A stretch of DNA of 64,000 bases from Pelagibius sp037652055 (GTDB lineage: Bacteria; Pseudomonadota; Alphaproteobacteria; Kiloniellales; Kiloniellaceae), in assembly GCF_037652055.1 (NCBI RefSeq), contig NZ_JBBKAH010000002.1, positions 186,001-250,000 on the forward strand, given 5' to 3'. Made by a program: the position numbers and the translations under genes. The notes below the pieces were generated by a model. The model was not told the DNA's origin. It searched no databases and saw only the letters and a program-made list of their open reading frames with translations. Below are positions 14,305 through 24,004 of the stretch, in pieces. Every line of letters starts with the position of its first letter. Positions within the stretch are counted from its first letter, which is position 1.

Positions 14305-17001
14305 TCATACCTTCGGCAGACGGCCGGCGAGCGCCAGCAGGGCCGGCAGGAAGGCCAGCACGCAGACCAGCGTCAGCACGATGGCGATGGTGAGCAGCAA
14401 GCCCATCGACGCGGTGCCCGGATGCTGCGACGTCGCCAGCGCACCGAACGACGCTACCGTGGTCAGGGCCGAAAGCAGGATCGCGCGCGGGGTGGAATTC
14501 GCCGCGCTGTGAACGCCCGCCGACTCCTCACGCGCGCGCATGACCATGTGGATTCCGCTGTCGACGCCGAGGCCGAGCAGCAGCGGCAGCACGATGACGT
14601 TGGCGAAGTTGAACGCCGGGCCGAAGACGACGCTGACAGCCACCGTCAGCAGCGCCGCGAGGAACAGCGGCACCAGCACCAACAGGGCATCGAGCGGCGA
14701 GCGCAAGACCACCAGCAGCAGCACCACGATGGCGGCCAGCGCCAGCAGGGTCGCCTGAGCAAAAGCGGTGACGACGGCCCGGCCCGCCTCCACGATGGTG
14801 ACCGGCACGCCGGATACCTGAGGCGCCACCGCCTGCAGGGCGTCGACGAAGCGCTCGCGCGCCGCCGGATCGCGCAGATCCTGGACCGGGATCACCTCGA
14901 TCAGCACGCTGCCCGCCCGCGGGCCTTCGGCGGCCCGGTAGCGGCCGGCGAGGTCGGCCGGCAGGCTTTCCAAGGTCACCGCCTCGGCTTCCAGGCCATC
15001 GAGCAGGCGATCCAGCGCCGGCTCGAAACCGCCGAGCCAGGCCTGGTCCAGACGCGCCGGCGGCACGTCGCCGAGCGCTTGCAGGGCCGCGCGCAGGCGG
15101 CCGGCCGCCGGCTGCAGGCTGTCGGGGGCGGCATCCAGCGTTGCGATGAGGCGCTGCAGCGCCGCCGTGCGCTCGGCGGCATCGGGCGCCGGCGCCGGCG
15201 GCGGCGCGGTGAACAGCGGCGTCAGAAAGAGTGCCACCTGATCGAGGATGGCGAGCTTTTCGTCCTGCGCCGCCGGCACGAAGCTGGTCACGGTGACGGC
15301 CGCCTCGACCTCCGGCAGCGCGGCAAGGCGCGGTGCGACCGACTGTGCCGCCGCCAGGTCGTCGACCAACAGCTGGGCGCTGTAGGGCGAGACGCGGGGA
15401 TCGGTCATCATCTCCAGCAGTGCCGCCACGGAGGGGGACTCCGGATCACGCAGGTTCAGGGGATCGTCGTCGAAACGTGCCTGTGGCAGGGCGAAGGCGG
15501 CCGCTACCGCCAGCAGCAGGCCGAGAGTCGTGAGGCCGCGCGCGTGGCGCGCCGCGCGCCGCTGCAGGGCGGCGCCCGCCCGTGCGACCGGGCCGAGGTG
15601 CGCGGCTCCGGCCGCGGCCGGCATGAGCGCCATCAGCGCCGGCAGCAGAGTGAGGTTGAGAAAGAGGGCAATGAACATGCCTGCCCCGGCGATAAGCCCC
15701 AGTTCCGAGAGGCCGCGGTAGGCGGTCGGAAAGAAGGCGAAAAAGGCCAGGGCGGACGAGAGGGCGCAGAGCAGCAGCGGGCGGGCGATCAGCGCAGCCG
15801 CCTCGGCCAGCGCGACCGGCGGCGCCAGCCCCTGCGCCTGGCTCTCCTGGACCCGCAGGGCGTAGTGAATACCGAAGTCGACGCTGAGACCGATGAACAG
15901 CACCGCAAAGGCGACCGAGATGATGTTCAGCTCGCCCACCGCCAGGGCGGCGAAGCCGGCGGTCCAGGCAAGGCCGGCAGCCAGTGTCATCAGGATCGGC
16001 ACCGCCAGGCGCCAGGACCGCAGGCCGGCGAAGAGCACGATCGACACCAGCACACCCGAGATCAACCCCACGAGGCCGATGCCGGTGCTGACCGAGACCA
16101 GTTCGTCCTGCAGCATCAGCGGCTCGCCGGTCAGGCGCAGGCGATAGCCCTGCGCGGCGGTGAGCCCGAGCTCGTCGGCGGCCGCCTCCACGGCCGCGAC
16201 GGCCTGCGCCATCGGGGCGAGCGAGGCGAAATCGATCACCGGCTTCACGATGACGAAGCGGCGCCGGTCCTCGGCGGTCTGCGGCGTATCGGAGAGCAGG
16301 GCCGACCACGAAAGGCGTGCGCCGGGATCCTGCGGCAGGGCCTCGGCCACCGCCGCCAGGCGGTCGAGCAGGGCGGCAAGGTCGCCGCCCGCCGGCGCCT
16401 CTTCGCCGGAGTCGCCCGCGCTGGTGGCCTGGGCGAGCAGCTCGGCAAGGCCGCGCAGGCTGGGGTCGGCCTGCAGGGCGGCGAGCAGCGGCTGCGCCCC
16501 GGCGAGGCGGTCGCCCAGCGCCTGCAATTCATCGGGAGACAGGTAGAGCAGGCCGTTGCGCCGGAAGAAGGCGCCGCCCTGCGGCAGGAAGACCGATTGC
16601 ACCACGGCCGGCTGCGCCGCCAGGGCCGAGGCCAGGCGCGCCGCGGCGGCTTCGGCGGCCAGGGCGTCCGGTGCCTCGATGGCGATGGTCAAGGTATCGA
16701 CCAGTTGAGGAAAGGCCGCGTCGACCGCCTCGTTCTGGGCGCGGAAGGGCAGTTCCTCCGACAGCATGTCGTTGGTCGAGGTATTGATGCTGAGCGTCGC
16801 GGCGGCGAGCCAGAGCAGGCCGGCGGCCGCGCCCAGGCACAGCAGCGCCACGGCCCGTGGCCGGCGGCACGCCGCGGTGACCCAGGCCGCGGCCCAGGCT
16901 GCGAAACCCGTCGGCAAATCAGGGGCCTGCCCGCTGCGGGGGGCCATTTTCCGCGGCGGCGGCGGCCGGCCGCCGGAAGATAAATTTTTTTTCACAGGCA
17001 T
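14305..17001 (-). CDS. hpnN: MMPL/RND transporter, hopanoid transporter HpnN-like
   Basis: An 898-residue inner membrane protein with the two-fold RND layout: a first membrane helix near residue 50, a large periplasmic domain, a block of six helices (about 310-480), a second periplasmic domain and six more helices at the end. The periplasmic FFRRNGLLYLSPDELQALGDRL stretch and GLSVDFGIHYALR / GLGVDSGIHMVMR in the two membrane halves match the HpnN branch, which moves hopanoids to the outer membrane. No other hpn gene is nearby. The N-terminal 25 residues are Pro/Arg-rich. A generic MMPL lipid transporter is the alternative. Confidence 0.75.
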   Translation of the reverse strand: MPVKKNLSSGGRPPPPRKMAPRSGQAPDLPTGFAAWAAAWVTAACRRPRAVALLCLGAAAGLLWLAAATLSINTSTNDMLSEELPFRAQNEAVDAAFPQLVDTLTIAIEAPDALAAEAAAARLASALAAQPAVVQSVFLPQGGAFFRRNGLLYLSPDELQALGDRLAGAQPLLAALQADPSLRGLAELLAQATSAGDSGEEAPAGGDLAALLDRLAAVAEALPQDPGARLSWSALLSDTPQTAEDRRRFVIVKPVIDFASLAPMAQAVAAVEAAADELGLTAAQGYRLRLTGEPLMLQDELVSVSTGIGLVGLISGVLVSIVLFAGLRSWRLAVPILMTLAAGLAWTAGFAALAVGELNIISVAFAVLFIGLSVDFGIHYALRVQESQAQGLAPPVALAEAAALIARPLLLCALSSALAFFAFFPTAYRGLSELGLIAGAGMFIALFLNLTLLPALMALMPAAAGAAHLGPVARAGAALQRRAARHARGLTTLGLLLAVAAAFALPQARFDDDPLNLRDPESPSVAALLEMMTDPRVSPYSAQLLVDDLAAAQSVAPRLAALPEVEAAVTVTSFVPAAQDEKLAILDQVALFLTPLFTAPPPAPAPDAAERTAALQRLIATLDAAPDSLQPAAGRLRAALQALGDVPPARLDQAWLGGFEPALDRLLDGLEAEAVTLESLPADLAGRYRAAEGPRAGSVLIEVIPVQDLRDPAARERFVDALQAVAPQVSGVPVTIVEAGRAVVTAFAQATLLALAAIVVLLLVVLRSPLDALLVLVPLFLAALLTVAVSVVFGPAFNFANVIVLPLLLGLGVDSGIHMVMRAREESAGVHSAANSTPRAILLSALTTVASFGALATSQHPGTASMGLLLTIAIVLTLVCVLAFLPALLALAGRLPKV

Positions 17002-17241
17002 TCCGTCCCAGGCCTAGCTCCGCATATAGCCCCGGATTTGCGCCGAAGACAACGCCTCCGGCCTCCCGCGAATCGTCAAAAAGTTATGTTTTTGAAAGGC
17101 TTCGAATTAGGGCTCCGTTAACCACGGCTGCCCCATAACGGACTATTGGAGCCTTCTGCGCGGGGCCGGAAACCCCGGCGTATGCGCGCAAGGCCCGCGA
17201 GAAACGCATGATATCAGGTTCGGAACAGTCCGCCGAAGAGC

Positions 17242-18465
17242 ATGACAGAGCATTGGGACAAGGCCGCAGATAAGTCCAACAAGGCCCGCCCCGGCAAACG
17301 GGGCGGCCGGTCGCGCACGCCCAAAGGCAAGCGCGCGCAGGCGCCCGGCGGCACCGCGTCTTCCGAGGCCGGCAACGGCAGCGGCACCGACGCGGATGCC
17401 GCCGGCACCCTGCCGGCGGCCGACGCCAAGCCGGGGCTGACCAATTCGGGCCCGACGAATTCGGGCCTGACGAATTCGGGCCTGACCGCTTCCAATCCTG
17501 CCGTGCCCACCACCGCCTCGCCCCGCAATCCTTTGGCGCCCGATCCGGCGACCATCACCTTCGGCAGCAACCGCCCCATCGTGGCGGCTCCGCCGAAGCT
17601 GCCGGAGAGCAGCGGCTTGCGGTTCTCCGGGCCGTCGGCCGGCATCCTGAAGGCGAGCGGCCCGCAGCCGACCTCGCCGAAGGCCAGCGGCCTGACCTTT
17701 ACCTCCGCCAAGGCGGCGACCTCCGCCAAGGCAGGGGCCTCGGCCAAGGCGGGCGGCCCGGCCAAACCCGCTGCCGCCGCCAAGCCGGCCCCCGGCGGCA
17801 AGCCGCCGGCCGGCGATCCGGCCAAGGGCGAAGCGAAGGCGCCCGGCGACAAAAAGGCGGGCGACAAGAAGCCGGGCGAGAAAAAGGCCGACACGAAGAC
17901 CGATGCCAAGCATGCCGACAGCATGCCGGGCGCAGCGAAGCCCGCGGCGGCCAAACCCGCCGCCACCAAGCCCGCCATAGCGCCGCAAGCCAGCGGCCGC
18001 ATGTTCGACAAGGAACGCTCGCCGGCCAGCAGCCTGATCGCCGTTCTGGTGGTCCTGGTGGTGATCGGCAGCGGCCTGTCGTTCTGGCTGAAGCTGGGCA
18101 ACGAGACTCCGCCGCGCGAAAGCGTCGCCGCGGTGGAAAATCCCGCCTCTGATATCACCGCAACACCGGACAGCGGCCCGGTCGCCTCGGTGCGCGCGCC
18201 GCAGACTCCCGGCCCGCTGGCCGACGACAGGGCGAGCGACGATGCGGCGATGAACGACGCGCTGAGCGCGGCGGAGATCGGAGAGATCCAGACCCTGCTG
18301 AGCCGCCTCGACCTCGACCCCGGCAGGCACGACGGCGTGTTGACGGCGGCGACCACCGAGGCGATCCGCAGCTATCAGGAAATGGCCGGCCTCCCCGCCG
18401 ACGGTGCCGCCGACAAGGCGCTGCTCGACGAACTGCGCACGGTAGCCGACCTCTACGGCGGCTGA
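17242..18465 (+). CDS. Single-pass membrane protein with peptidoglycan-binding domain
   Basis: A 407-residue protein. Residues 1-255 are a disordered Ala/Pro/Lys/Gly-rich arm with several internal repeats, including three 15-bp units at 17437-17481 encoding (L/P)TNSG and Ala-Lys-rich copies near residues 150-185. One transmembrane segment follows (about 263-283, SSLIAVLVVLVVIGSGLSFWL). The C-terminal 65 residues form a PG_binding_1 domain (EIGEIQTLLSRLDLDPGRHDG, TEAIRSYQEMAGLPADG). Topology is probably N-in, with the binding domain in the periplasm. It could anchor the wall to a cytoplasmic partner bound by the long basic arm. Homologues will be hard to align outside the last third. Confidence 0.75.
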   Translation: MTEHWDKAADKSNKARPGKRGGRSRTPKGKRAQAPGGTASSEAGNGSGTDADAAGTLPAADAKPGLTNSGPTNSGLTNSGLTASNPAVPTTASPRNPLAPDPATITFGSNRPIVAAPPKLPESSGLRFSGPSAGILKASGPQPTSPKASGLTFTSAKAATSAKAGASAKAGGPAKPAAAAKPAPGGKPPAGDPAKGEAKAPGDKKAGDKKPGEKKADTKTDAKHADSMPGAAKPAAAKPAATKPAIAPQASGRMFDKERSPASSLIAVLVVLVVIGSGLSFWLKLGNETPPRESVAAVENPASDITATPDSGPVASVRAPQTPGPLADDRASDDAAMNDALSAAEIGEIQTLLSRLDLDPGRHDGVLTAATTEAIRSYQEMAGLPADGAADKALLDELRTVADLYGG

Positions 18466-18490
18466 CGCCGCCTCCTCTCCCTTCGGACTC

Positions 18491-19375
18491 TCAGGCGCGC
18501 AGCAGCGCCGGCACCACCCACCAGTCAGGATGCTGGACGGCAAGCGCCTCAGCGGCCTGCCGCGCGGCGTTTTCGCTCTCGAAGAGGCCGAAGCAGGTCG
18601 CGCCGCTGCCGGACATGCGCACCAGCAGGCAATCGTCGCATTCGTCGAGCGCGGCCAGCGCCGCGACCACTTCCGGTGCCTGCCGGCAGGCCGGCGCCTG
18701 CAGGTCGTTGGGCCGCGCCGCCAGCCAGTCGACGAAGGCGGCGAGACCGAGCGGCGGCAGGCGCGGCTCGGCAACCGCCGAGAAGTTCCCCGCAAGCGAC
18801 CTGAACACCGCCGCGGTAGAAACTGCGACGCCGGGATTGACCAGCAGCAGCCACAGCGGCGGCAACGCCGGCACCGGCTGCAGCCGCTCGCCGATGCCCG
18901 ACATGATCGCCGCCTCGCCGCGCAGACACACCGGCACGTCGGCACCCAGGCGCAGCGCCAGAGCCTCCAACTCCCCCGCTGGCAGGCTGACGTTCCACAA
19001 CCGCGAGAGCCCGCGCAAGGCCGCCGCCGCATCGGCGGAGCCGCCGCCGATGCCGGAGGCGACCGGCAGGTTCTTGGTGAGAGTCAGCGCCGCGGCGGGA
19101 AGAACGCCCGCACGCTCGGCCAGCGCGCGCGCGGCGCGCAGCACCAGATTGTCGTCTTCCATTGCCAATGCAGGGGCGAAGGGACCGGCGACGGAGAGGG
19201 AGAGATCTCCGGCCGCTTCGATCTTCAGGCTGTCACCCACTTCTGCAAAGACCACCAGGCTTTCCAGCTCATGGTAGCCGTCCGGACGCCGCCCGACGAC
19301 CTGCAGAGTGAGATTGATCTTGGCCCAGGCCCGTTGCACGCAGGCGGTTCCGGCAGCGGCCGACTCGGCACTCAC
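18491..19375 (-). CDS. ispE: 4-diphosphocytidyl-2-C-methyl-D-erythritol kinase
   Basis: GHMP kinase of the non-mevalonate isoprenoid pathway, phosphorylating the 2-hydroxyl of CDP-methylerythritol. The 294-residue protein has the substrate segment WAKINLTLQVVGRRPDGYHEL, the ATP loop LPVASGIGGGSADAA and the third GHMP motif VRMSGSGATCFGLF. It starts at GTG 19375, 13 bases after the TPR gene stop, so the two form an operon. ispH, a later step of the same pathway, lies at 59570. Confidence 0.95.
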   Translation of the reverse strand: MSAESAAAGTACVQRAWAKINLTLQVVGRRPDGYHELESLVVFAEVGDSLKIEAAGDLSLSVAGPFAPALAMEDDNLVLRAARALAERAGVLPAAALTLTKNLPVASGIGGGSADAAAALRGLSRLWNVSLPAGELEALALRLGADVPVCLRGEAAIMSGIGERLQPVPALPPLWLLLVNPGVAVSTAAVFRSLAGNFSAVAEPRLPPLGLAAFVDWLAARPNDLQAPACRQAPEVVAALAALDECDDCLLVRMSGSGATCFGLFESENAARQAAEALAVQHPDWWVVPALLRA

Positions 19376-19388
19376 GACAGTGTCCCGT

Positions 19389-21170
19389 CTAGATATCCTT
19401 CGGCGCCACCGTCACGCCCTTCTTGATCTTGTCTTCGATCAGCGGGACCTGGTCCTCTTCCGGATCCAGGCTGAGGGCGCGATGCCACTGAAAGCGCGCC
19501 TCGTTCTTGCGGCCGACCTGCCAGAGGGCATCGCCCAGGTGGTCGTTGATCGTGGGGTCCTGCGGCCGCAGCTCGACCGCGCGCTCCAGCTGCACCACGG
19601 CTTCTTCGTAGCGGCCCAGGCGGTAGTAGACCCAGCCCAGGCTGTCCACGATGTAGCCGTCGCGCGGGCGCAGCTTCACCGCGCGCTCCAGCATCGCCTC
19701 CGCCTCGTCGAGGTTCTGCTTCTTCTCGACCCAGGAATAGGCCAGGTAGTTCATCACGTAGGGCTGGTCCGGCTGCAGGCCGAGCGCATGCTTGAAGTCG
19801 GCCTCGGCCCGCTCCCACTGATCGGATCGCTCCAGCGCGATGCCGCGGAAGTACAGCAGCGACCAGTGGCGCGGCTCGATCTCGCCCCTGCGCTCCAGCC
19901 GCTCGACAGCGCCGTCGTAGGCGTCCACCGCTTCCCCGAAACGCTCCTCCTCGCGCAGCAGGTTGCCCTTGCGCGACAGCGGCTCGTAGGCGTCGGGACG
20001 CTCGGCGGCCAGACGGTCAAACTCCGACAGGGCGGCTTCGGTCTCGCCCACCACCTGCAGCTCCTCGGCGACGCGCAGGCCGACGATCCAGCCGAAAGGC
20101 GAGTCCTGCGGGATCCTGCGGTAAGCGGCGATGGCCTCGTGGCTGCGCTGCTGCTTCTGCAGGATCTCGCCGAGCAGCACCTGGGCCAGCATGAAGTCGG
20201 GCTTCAGCGCCAGCGCCTGATGCAAATGGATCAGCGCGATGTCGTCCGCCTGTTCCTGACTCAACAGGCCGGAAAGGTTGAACAGCACCTCGGCCATGCC
20301 ATCGGTGGCGTTGGCGACCTCCACCGGGCTCTCGCCGCCTTGCTCGGCGCGCTCCAGCATCGGCGCCAGGATGTCGGCGCCGGGCGCATCGTTGACGAAC
20401 TCGCGGTAGAGCGCCAAAGCGCGCTCGCGCTGGCCATGGCGCTCGAAGAAGCTGCCGGCCAGCCAAGTGATGCGCAGCGTCGGCTGCTGGGTCTTGGCGA
20501 GAAGGGCCTCGTATTCCTGCGCCGCCAGCTCGCTGCGCCCGGCGACTTCGTTGATGAGGGCAGCATGCACGCTGTACAGCACGCCGGTGCCGCCCTCGCC
20601 CTGCAGCACGGAGAGCGCCTGGAGACCGCCGTCGACGTCGCCCTGGCCGATCTTGATCCAGGCCATCAGCATGGGCACCAGGACCTGATCGAAGCCACGC
20701 TGGGGCAGCGCCGTCAGGCGCGCCTCGGCGCCGGCGAGGTCGCCCTGGCGCGCCGCGTCCACGGCCAGCACCAGGCTGGCGATGCTATGCTGCGGCTCGA
20801 CCTCCAGGATCCGCGAGGCGAGGCTGACGGTTTCCTCCTGACGGCCGGTTGCCGCCGCCAGGTGCATGGCCGGGAACAGCAGCTCGGGATTGTCCGGGTC
20901 GTAGGTAAGGGCCTGCAGCAGATAGTCGGCGGCCGCTTCCAGATCGCCGTCGCCGCGCGCGACCAGACCCGCCAGATAGGCACCGTAAGGCGAGGAAATC
21001 GGCGGCGGTGCCTGCACCACGGCATCGCCCTGGGCGAGCTGGGTGGAGAGGTCGGCGCTCAGCAGCGGCTGTTCGGCGCTGCAGGCGGCCGGAATCAGGC
21101 CGACGACGAAGGCGAGGAGCGCCGACTTGGACCAGGCGGCCCGGCGCATCAGGAACGGAATGTTCGACAA
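19389..21170 (-). CDS. Tetratricopeptide-repeat exported protein
   Basis: 593 residues. A hydrophobic leader (SALLAFVVGLIPAAC) gives a signal peptide; the -3 residue before Cys is Pro, so lipoprotein processing is possible but not textbook. The rest is a chain of TPR motifs, clearest at residues 55-130 and 340-580 (for example YGAYLAGLVARGDGDLEAAADYLLQAL and DSLGWVYYRLGRYEEAVVQLERA). The likely start is TTG 21170 with GGGAGAG four bases upstream; ATG 21149 is the alternative. It shares an operon with ispE. Similar TPR proteins precede ispE in other Rhodospirillales; the role is probably as a scaffold in the envelope. Confidence 0.85.
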   Translation of the reverse strand: MSNIPFLMRRAAWSKSALLAFVVGLIPAACSAEQPLLSADLSTQLAQGDAVVQAPPPISSPYGAYLAGLVARGDGDLEAAADYLLQALTYDPDNPELLFPAMHLAAATGRQEETVSLASRILEVEPQHSIASLVLAVDAARQGDLAGAEARLTALPQRGFDQVLVPMLMAWIKIGQGDVDGGLQALSVLQGEGGTGVLYSVHAALINEVAGRSELAAQEYEALLAKTQQPTLRITWLAGSFFERHGQRERALALYREFVNDAPGADILAPMLERAEQGGESPVEVANATDGMAEVLFNLSGLLSQEQADDIALIHLHQALALKPDFMLAQVLLGEILQKQQRSHEAIAAYRRIPQDSPFGWIVGLRVAEELQVVGETEAALSEFDRLAAERPDAYEPLSRKGNLLREEERFGEAVDAYDGAVERLERRGEIEPRHWSLLYFRGIALERSDQWERAEADFKHALGLQPDQPYVMNYLAYSWVEKKQNLDEAEAMLERAVKLRPRDGYIVDSLGWVYYRLGRYEEAVVQLERAVELRPQDPTINDHLGDALWQVGRKNEARFQWHRALSLDPEEDQVPLIEDKIKKGVTVAPKDI

Positions 21171-21464
21171 GTCACTCTCCCGGCGGTTTCGACCCGGTGG
21201 ATGAGGTGCAGTGGGCCGATCGGCAAACCGGCCAAGGCCCTGAATCGCAGGCCAATTGATCAGCGAGGGCAGTCTAACCGACCGCTCCAAGCCGTCACAA
21301 TGCCTGCCTTGGGCCCACCATGTGGTCAAGATAGGACCGACCCCAGCCGCGCCACCGCCCGCTGAGGTCGCGGATTCGCAGCTGCCGGCAACGACGCTGC
21401 GGATAACATGGCATTTTCGCCGCCGCATGCAAGGCATGGGGACCCCCGCGCAGCGGTGAAATCC

Positions 21465-23123
21465 TTACATGTTCGGGTAGTTGGGGCCGCCGCCGCCCTC
21501 CGGCGTCACCCAGACGATATTCTGGGTCGGGTCCTTGATGTCGCAGGTTTTGCAGTGGACGCAGTTCTGCGCGTTGATCTGCAGGCGCGGATTGGCGCCG
21601 TCGTCGTCGCGCACGATCTCGTAAACGCCCGCCGGGCAGTAGCGCTGCGCCGGCTCGTCGTAGAGCTTCAGGTTGTGCGCGACCGGGATCGCGGGATCCT
21701 TCAGCGTCAGGTGGACCGGCTGGTCTTCCTCGTGGTTGGTGTTGGAGATGAACACCGAGGAGAGCCGGTCGAAGGTGATCTCGCCGTCGGGTTTAGGGTA
21801 GTCGATCCTGGGCATCTCCGCCGCCGGCTTCAGGGTCTCGTGGTCGGCGTGCTTGTGATGGAAGGTCCAGGGCGCCTTGCCGCCGAGCAACTTGAGATCG
21901 AGGCCACCGTAGAGCATGGCCCCGTAGAGGCCCCACTTGCTGAAGGCCGGGCGGAAGTTGCGCGCCTTGTGAAGCTCCTCGTAGACCCAGGAGCTTTCGA
22001 ACTTCCGGGGGAAAGCCGCGAGCTCGGCCGGCGCCTCGCCCTCACCGGCCCCAATAACGGCCTCGAAAGCCGCCTCGGCCGCCAGCATGCCGGTCTTCAT
22101 GGCGTTGTGGCTGCCCTTGATCTTCGGCACGTTGAGGAACCCGGCGGCACAGCCGATCAGCGCACCGCCGGGGAACACCAGCTTCGGCAGCGACTGCAGA
22201 CCGCCTTCGTTGAGGGCGCGCGCGCCGTAGGCGATGCGCTTGCCGCCCTCCAGCATCGGCCGGATCGCCGGATGGGTCTTGAAGCGCTGCATCTCGTGAA
22301 ACGGCGAGAGGTGCGGGTTGTCGTAGTCCAGACCGACCACGTAGCCGATGTAGGCCTGATTGTCCTCCAGGTGATAGATGAAGGATCCGCCCCAGGTGGT
22401 GGTGTTCATCGGCCAGCCCGCGGTGTGGATGACGGTGCCGGTCTTGTGCTTGGCGGGATCGAGCTGCCACAGCTCCTTGATGCCGATGCCGTAGGTCTGC
22501 GGATCCGCGCCCTCGCGCAGGCCGAATTTCGACTCCAGCTGGCGCGTCAGCGAACCGCGGCAGCCCTCTCCGAACAGGGTGTAGCGGCCGTGCAGTTCCA
22601 TGCCCGGCTGGTAGCTGTCCTTGTGGGAGCCGTCCTTGGCGACGCCCATGTCGCCGGTGGCGACGCCCTTGACCCGGCCGTCCTCGTGATAGAGCACCTC
22701 GGACGCCGCAAAGCCCGGGTAGATCTCGGCGCCCAGCGCCTCGGCCTGCTCCGCCAGCCAGCGGCAGACGTTGCCCAGCGACACCACGTAGTTGCCGTGG
22801 TTGTGCATCTGCGGGGGCAGCATCCACACCGGCACGCTGGTCGCGCCTTTCTCCGACAGGAGGAAAAACTTCTCCTCGTCGACCGGGGCGTTCAGCGGCG
22901 CGCCCTTTTCCTGCCAGTCGGGGATCAGCTCGTTGAGGGCGCGCGGCTCCAGCACCGCACCGGAGAGAATATGGGCGCCAACCTCCGAGCCCTTCTCGAG
23001 AACGCAGACGGTGACTTCCTTGCCGCTCTCGGCCGAGAGCTGGCGCAGCCGGATGGCCGCCGCCAGGCCGGCTGGGCCGGCACCGACGATGACCACATCG
23101 TATTCCATGAATTCGCGTTCCAA
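21465..23123 (-). CDS. Electron transfer flavoprotein-ubiquinone oxidoreductase
   Basis: ETF-QO passes electrons from ETF (fatty acid and amino acid dehydrogenases) to membrane ubiquinone. 552 residues: an FAD dinucleotide fold at the N-terminus (VVIVGAGPAGLAAAIRL), the ETF-QO signature with GGSFIYHLEDNQAYIGYVVGLDY, and a C-terminal 4Fe-4S site (RYCPAGVYE, then NCVHCKTCDIKDP). The TTG at 23123 with GAGAGGGA upstream gives the short MEREFMEYD N-terminus seen in this family; ATG at 23108 is the alternative. It is divergent from the membrane protein at 23440. Confidence 0.95.
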   Translation of the reverse strand: MEREFMEYDVVIVGAGPAGLAAAIRLRQLSAESGKEVTVCVLEKGSEVGAHILSGAVLEPRALNELIPDWQEKGAPLNAPVDEEKFFLLSEKGATSVPVWMLPPQMHNHGNYVVSLGNVCRWLAEQAEALGAEIYPGFAASEVLYHEDGRVKGVATGDMGVAKDGSHKDSYQPGMELHGRYTLFGEGCRGSLTRQLESKFGLREGADPQTYGIGIKELWQLDPAKHKTGTVIHTAGWPMNTTTWGGSFIYHLEDNQAYIGYVVGLDYDNPHLSPFHEMQRFKTHPAIRPMLEGGKRIAYGARALNEGGLQSLPKLVFPGGALIGCAAGFLNVPKIKGSHNAMKTGMLAAEAAFEAVIGAGEGEAPAELAAFPRKFESSWVYEELHKARNFRPAFSKWGLYGAMLYGGLDLKLLGGKAPWTFHHKHADHETLKPAAEMPRIDYPKPDGEITFDRLSSVFISNTNHEEDQPVHLTLKDPAIPVAHNLKLYDEPAQRYCPAGVYEIVRDDDGANPRLQINAQNCVHCKTCDIKDPTQNIVWVTPEGGGGPNYPNM

Positions 23124-23439
23124 GTTCCCTCTCTCTCCTGCGGTCCCGGGCCCGGCGGCGGCGCCTTCGGCGCCCGCTCGCTCAGCCGTCGATCGTCTGC
23201 TTGCGGGCGTCGTTGCACCCAGCCTCGATTCCGGCCTCGCTGCCGGGTCGCGGCCCTTCATAGTACAGCCCGGCCGCCGGGGCAAAGCCCTGCAACCGCG
23301 CCGTCATTTCGCCTGAGGGCGGCGTGCGCCGCAGCTGAGCGGCCGCGCGCTTCGCCGGTCTCCCAGCCGAAATGCGGGAGAAACTTACAGAAAAATTTAC
23401 CTTTACTGGCGACCATAGCGGCGTAGGAGACCGCAAATC
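23124..23439. other. Divergent intergenic region
   Basis: 316 bases between ETF-QO and the membrane protein at 23440. The last 60 bases before 23440 are AT-rich (AAACTTACAGAAAAATTTAC) and probably hold its promoter. No gene is seen. Confidence 0.4.
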
Positions 23440-23925
23440 ATGGTTGCTGAGCAGATCCTGGATCACGACGAGCCGGCGCGCGAAAACACCCCGAGCGAGC
23501 TGGACGAGCTGACGCATGCAGAGATGTGCATGCTGTATAAGGAGTCGGCTGATTCGATCCGCTTTGCCAAAGCGCACCAATGGAAGTCGCTGGGGTCGAC
23601 CCTGCTGGTGTTCGGCGGCATGATCGCGCTGGGGCAGCTGGCACCCAACAACATGACGCTGGTGAACCTGATCATCGCCGTCAGCTTCCTCAGCAGCGCG
23701 GCGGTCATCTACATGCTGGTGCTCTACCAAGTGTGGCAGAACACCGAGCGCGAAAAGCTGCGCGACATCTCCAGCCACTTTTCCAGCTTCTCCCAGTTCA
23801 CCCGGGCGATCAAATCCTCGCGCGAGGCGAACGTCCACCGCTATACGCTGCTGGTCTTCATGATCGCCGCAACCCTGATCGGCAACGTCCTGCTGGTGCT
23901 TTCGGTTTCACCGCTCTACCGCTGA
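23440..23925 (+). CDS. Small three-helix membrane protein of unknown function
   Basis: 161 residues with a soluble N-terminus (about 1-48), two adjacent membrane helices (residues 50-70 and 75-96) and a third at the C-terminus (135-157). The central loop is charged and amphipathic (TEREKLRDISSHFSSFSQF). AGGAG lies upstream of the ATG. I do not recognise the family. It is next to ETF-QO but divergent, so there is no clear functional link. Confidence 0.75.
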   Translation: MVAEQILDHDEPARENTPSELDELTHAEMCMLYKESADSIRFAKAHQWKSLGSTLLVFGGMIALGQLAPNNMTLVNLIIAVSFLSSAAVIYMLVLYQVWQNTEREKLRDISSHFSSFSQFTRAIKSSREANVHRYTLLVFMIAATLIGNVLLVLSVSPLYR

Positions 23926-24004
23926 CCCGGCCTAGCTCGGAGCCCGGACCGCCGACGATTCCCGCCGCTTTCTGAATCGGGGGTGCCGATGATAAGCTCG
24001 CGCC

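Noticed and set aside
14422..16983. An 853-codon plus-strand frame opposite the HpnN-like gene
   Set aside because: Low-complexity Arg/Gln/Gly composition typical of antisense frames; the minus strand has a clear RND protein.
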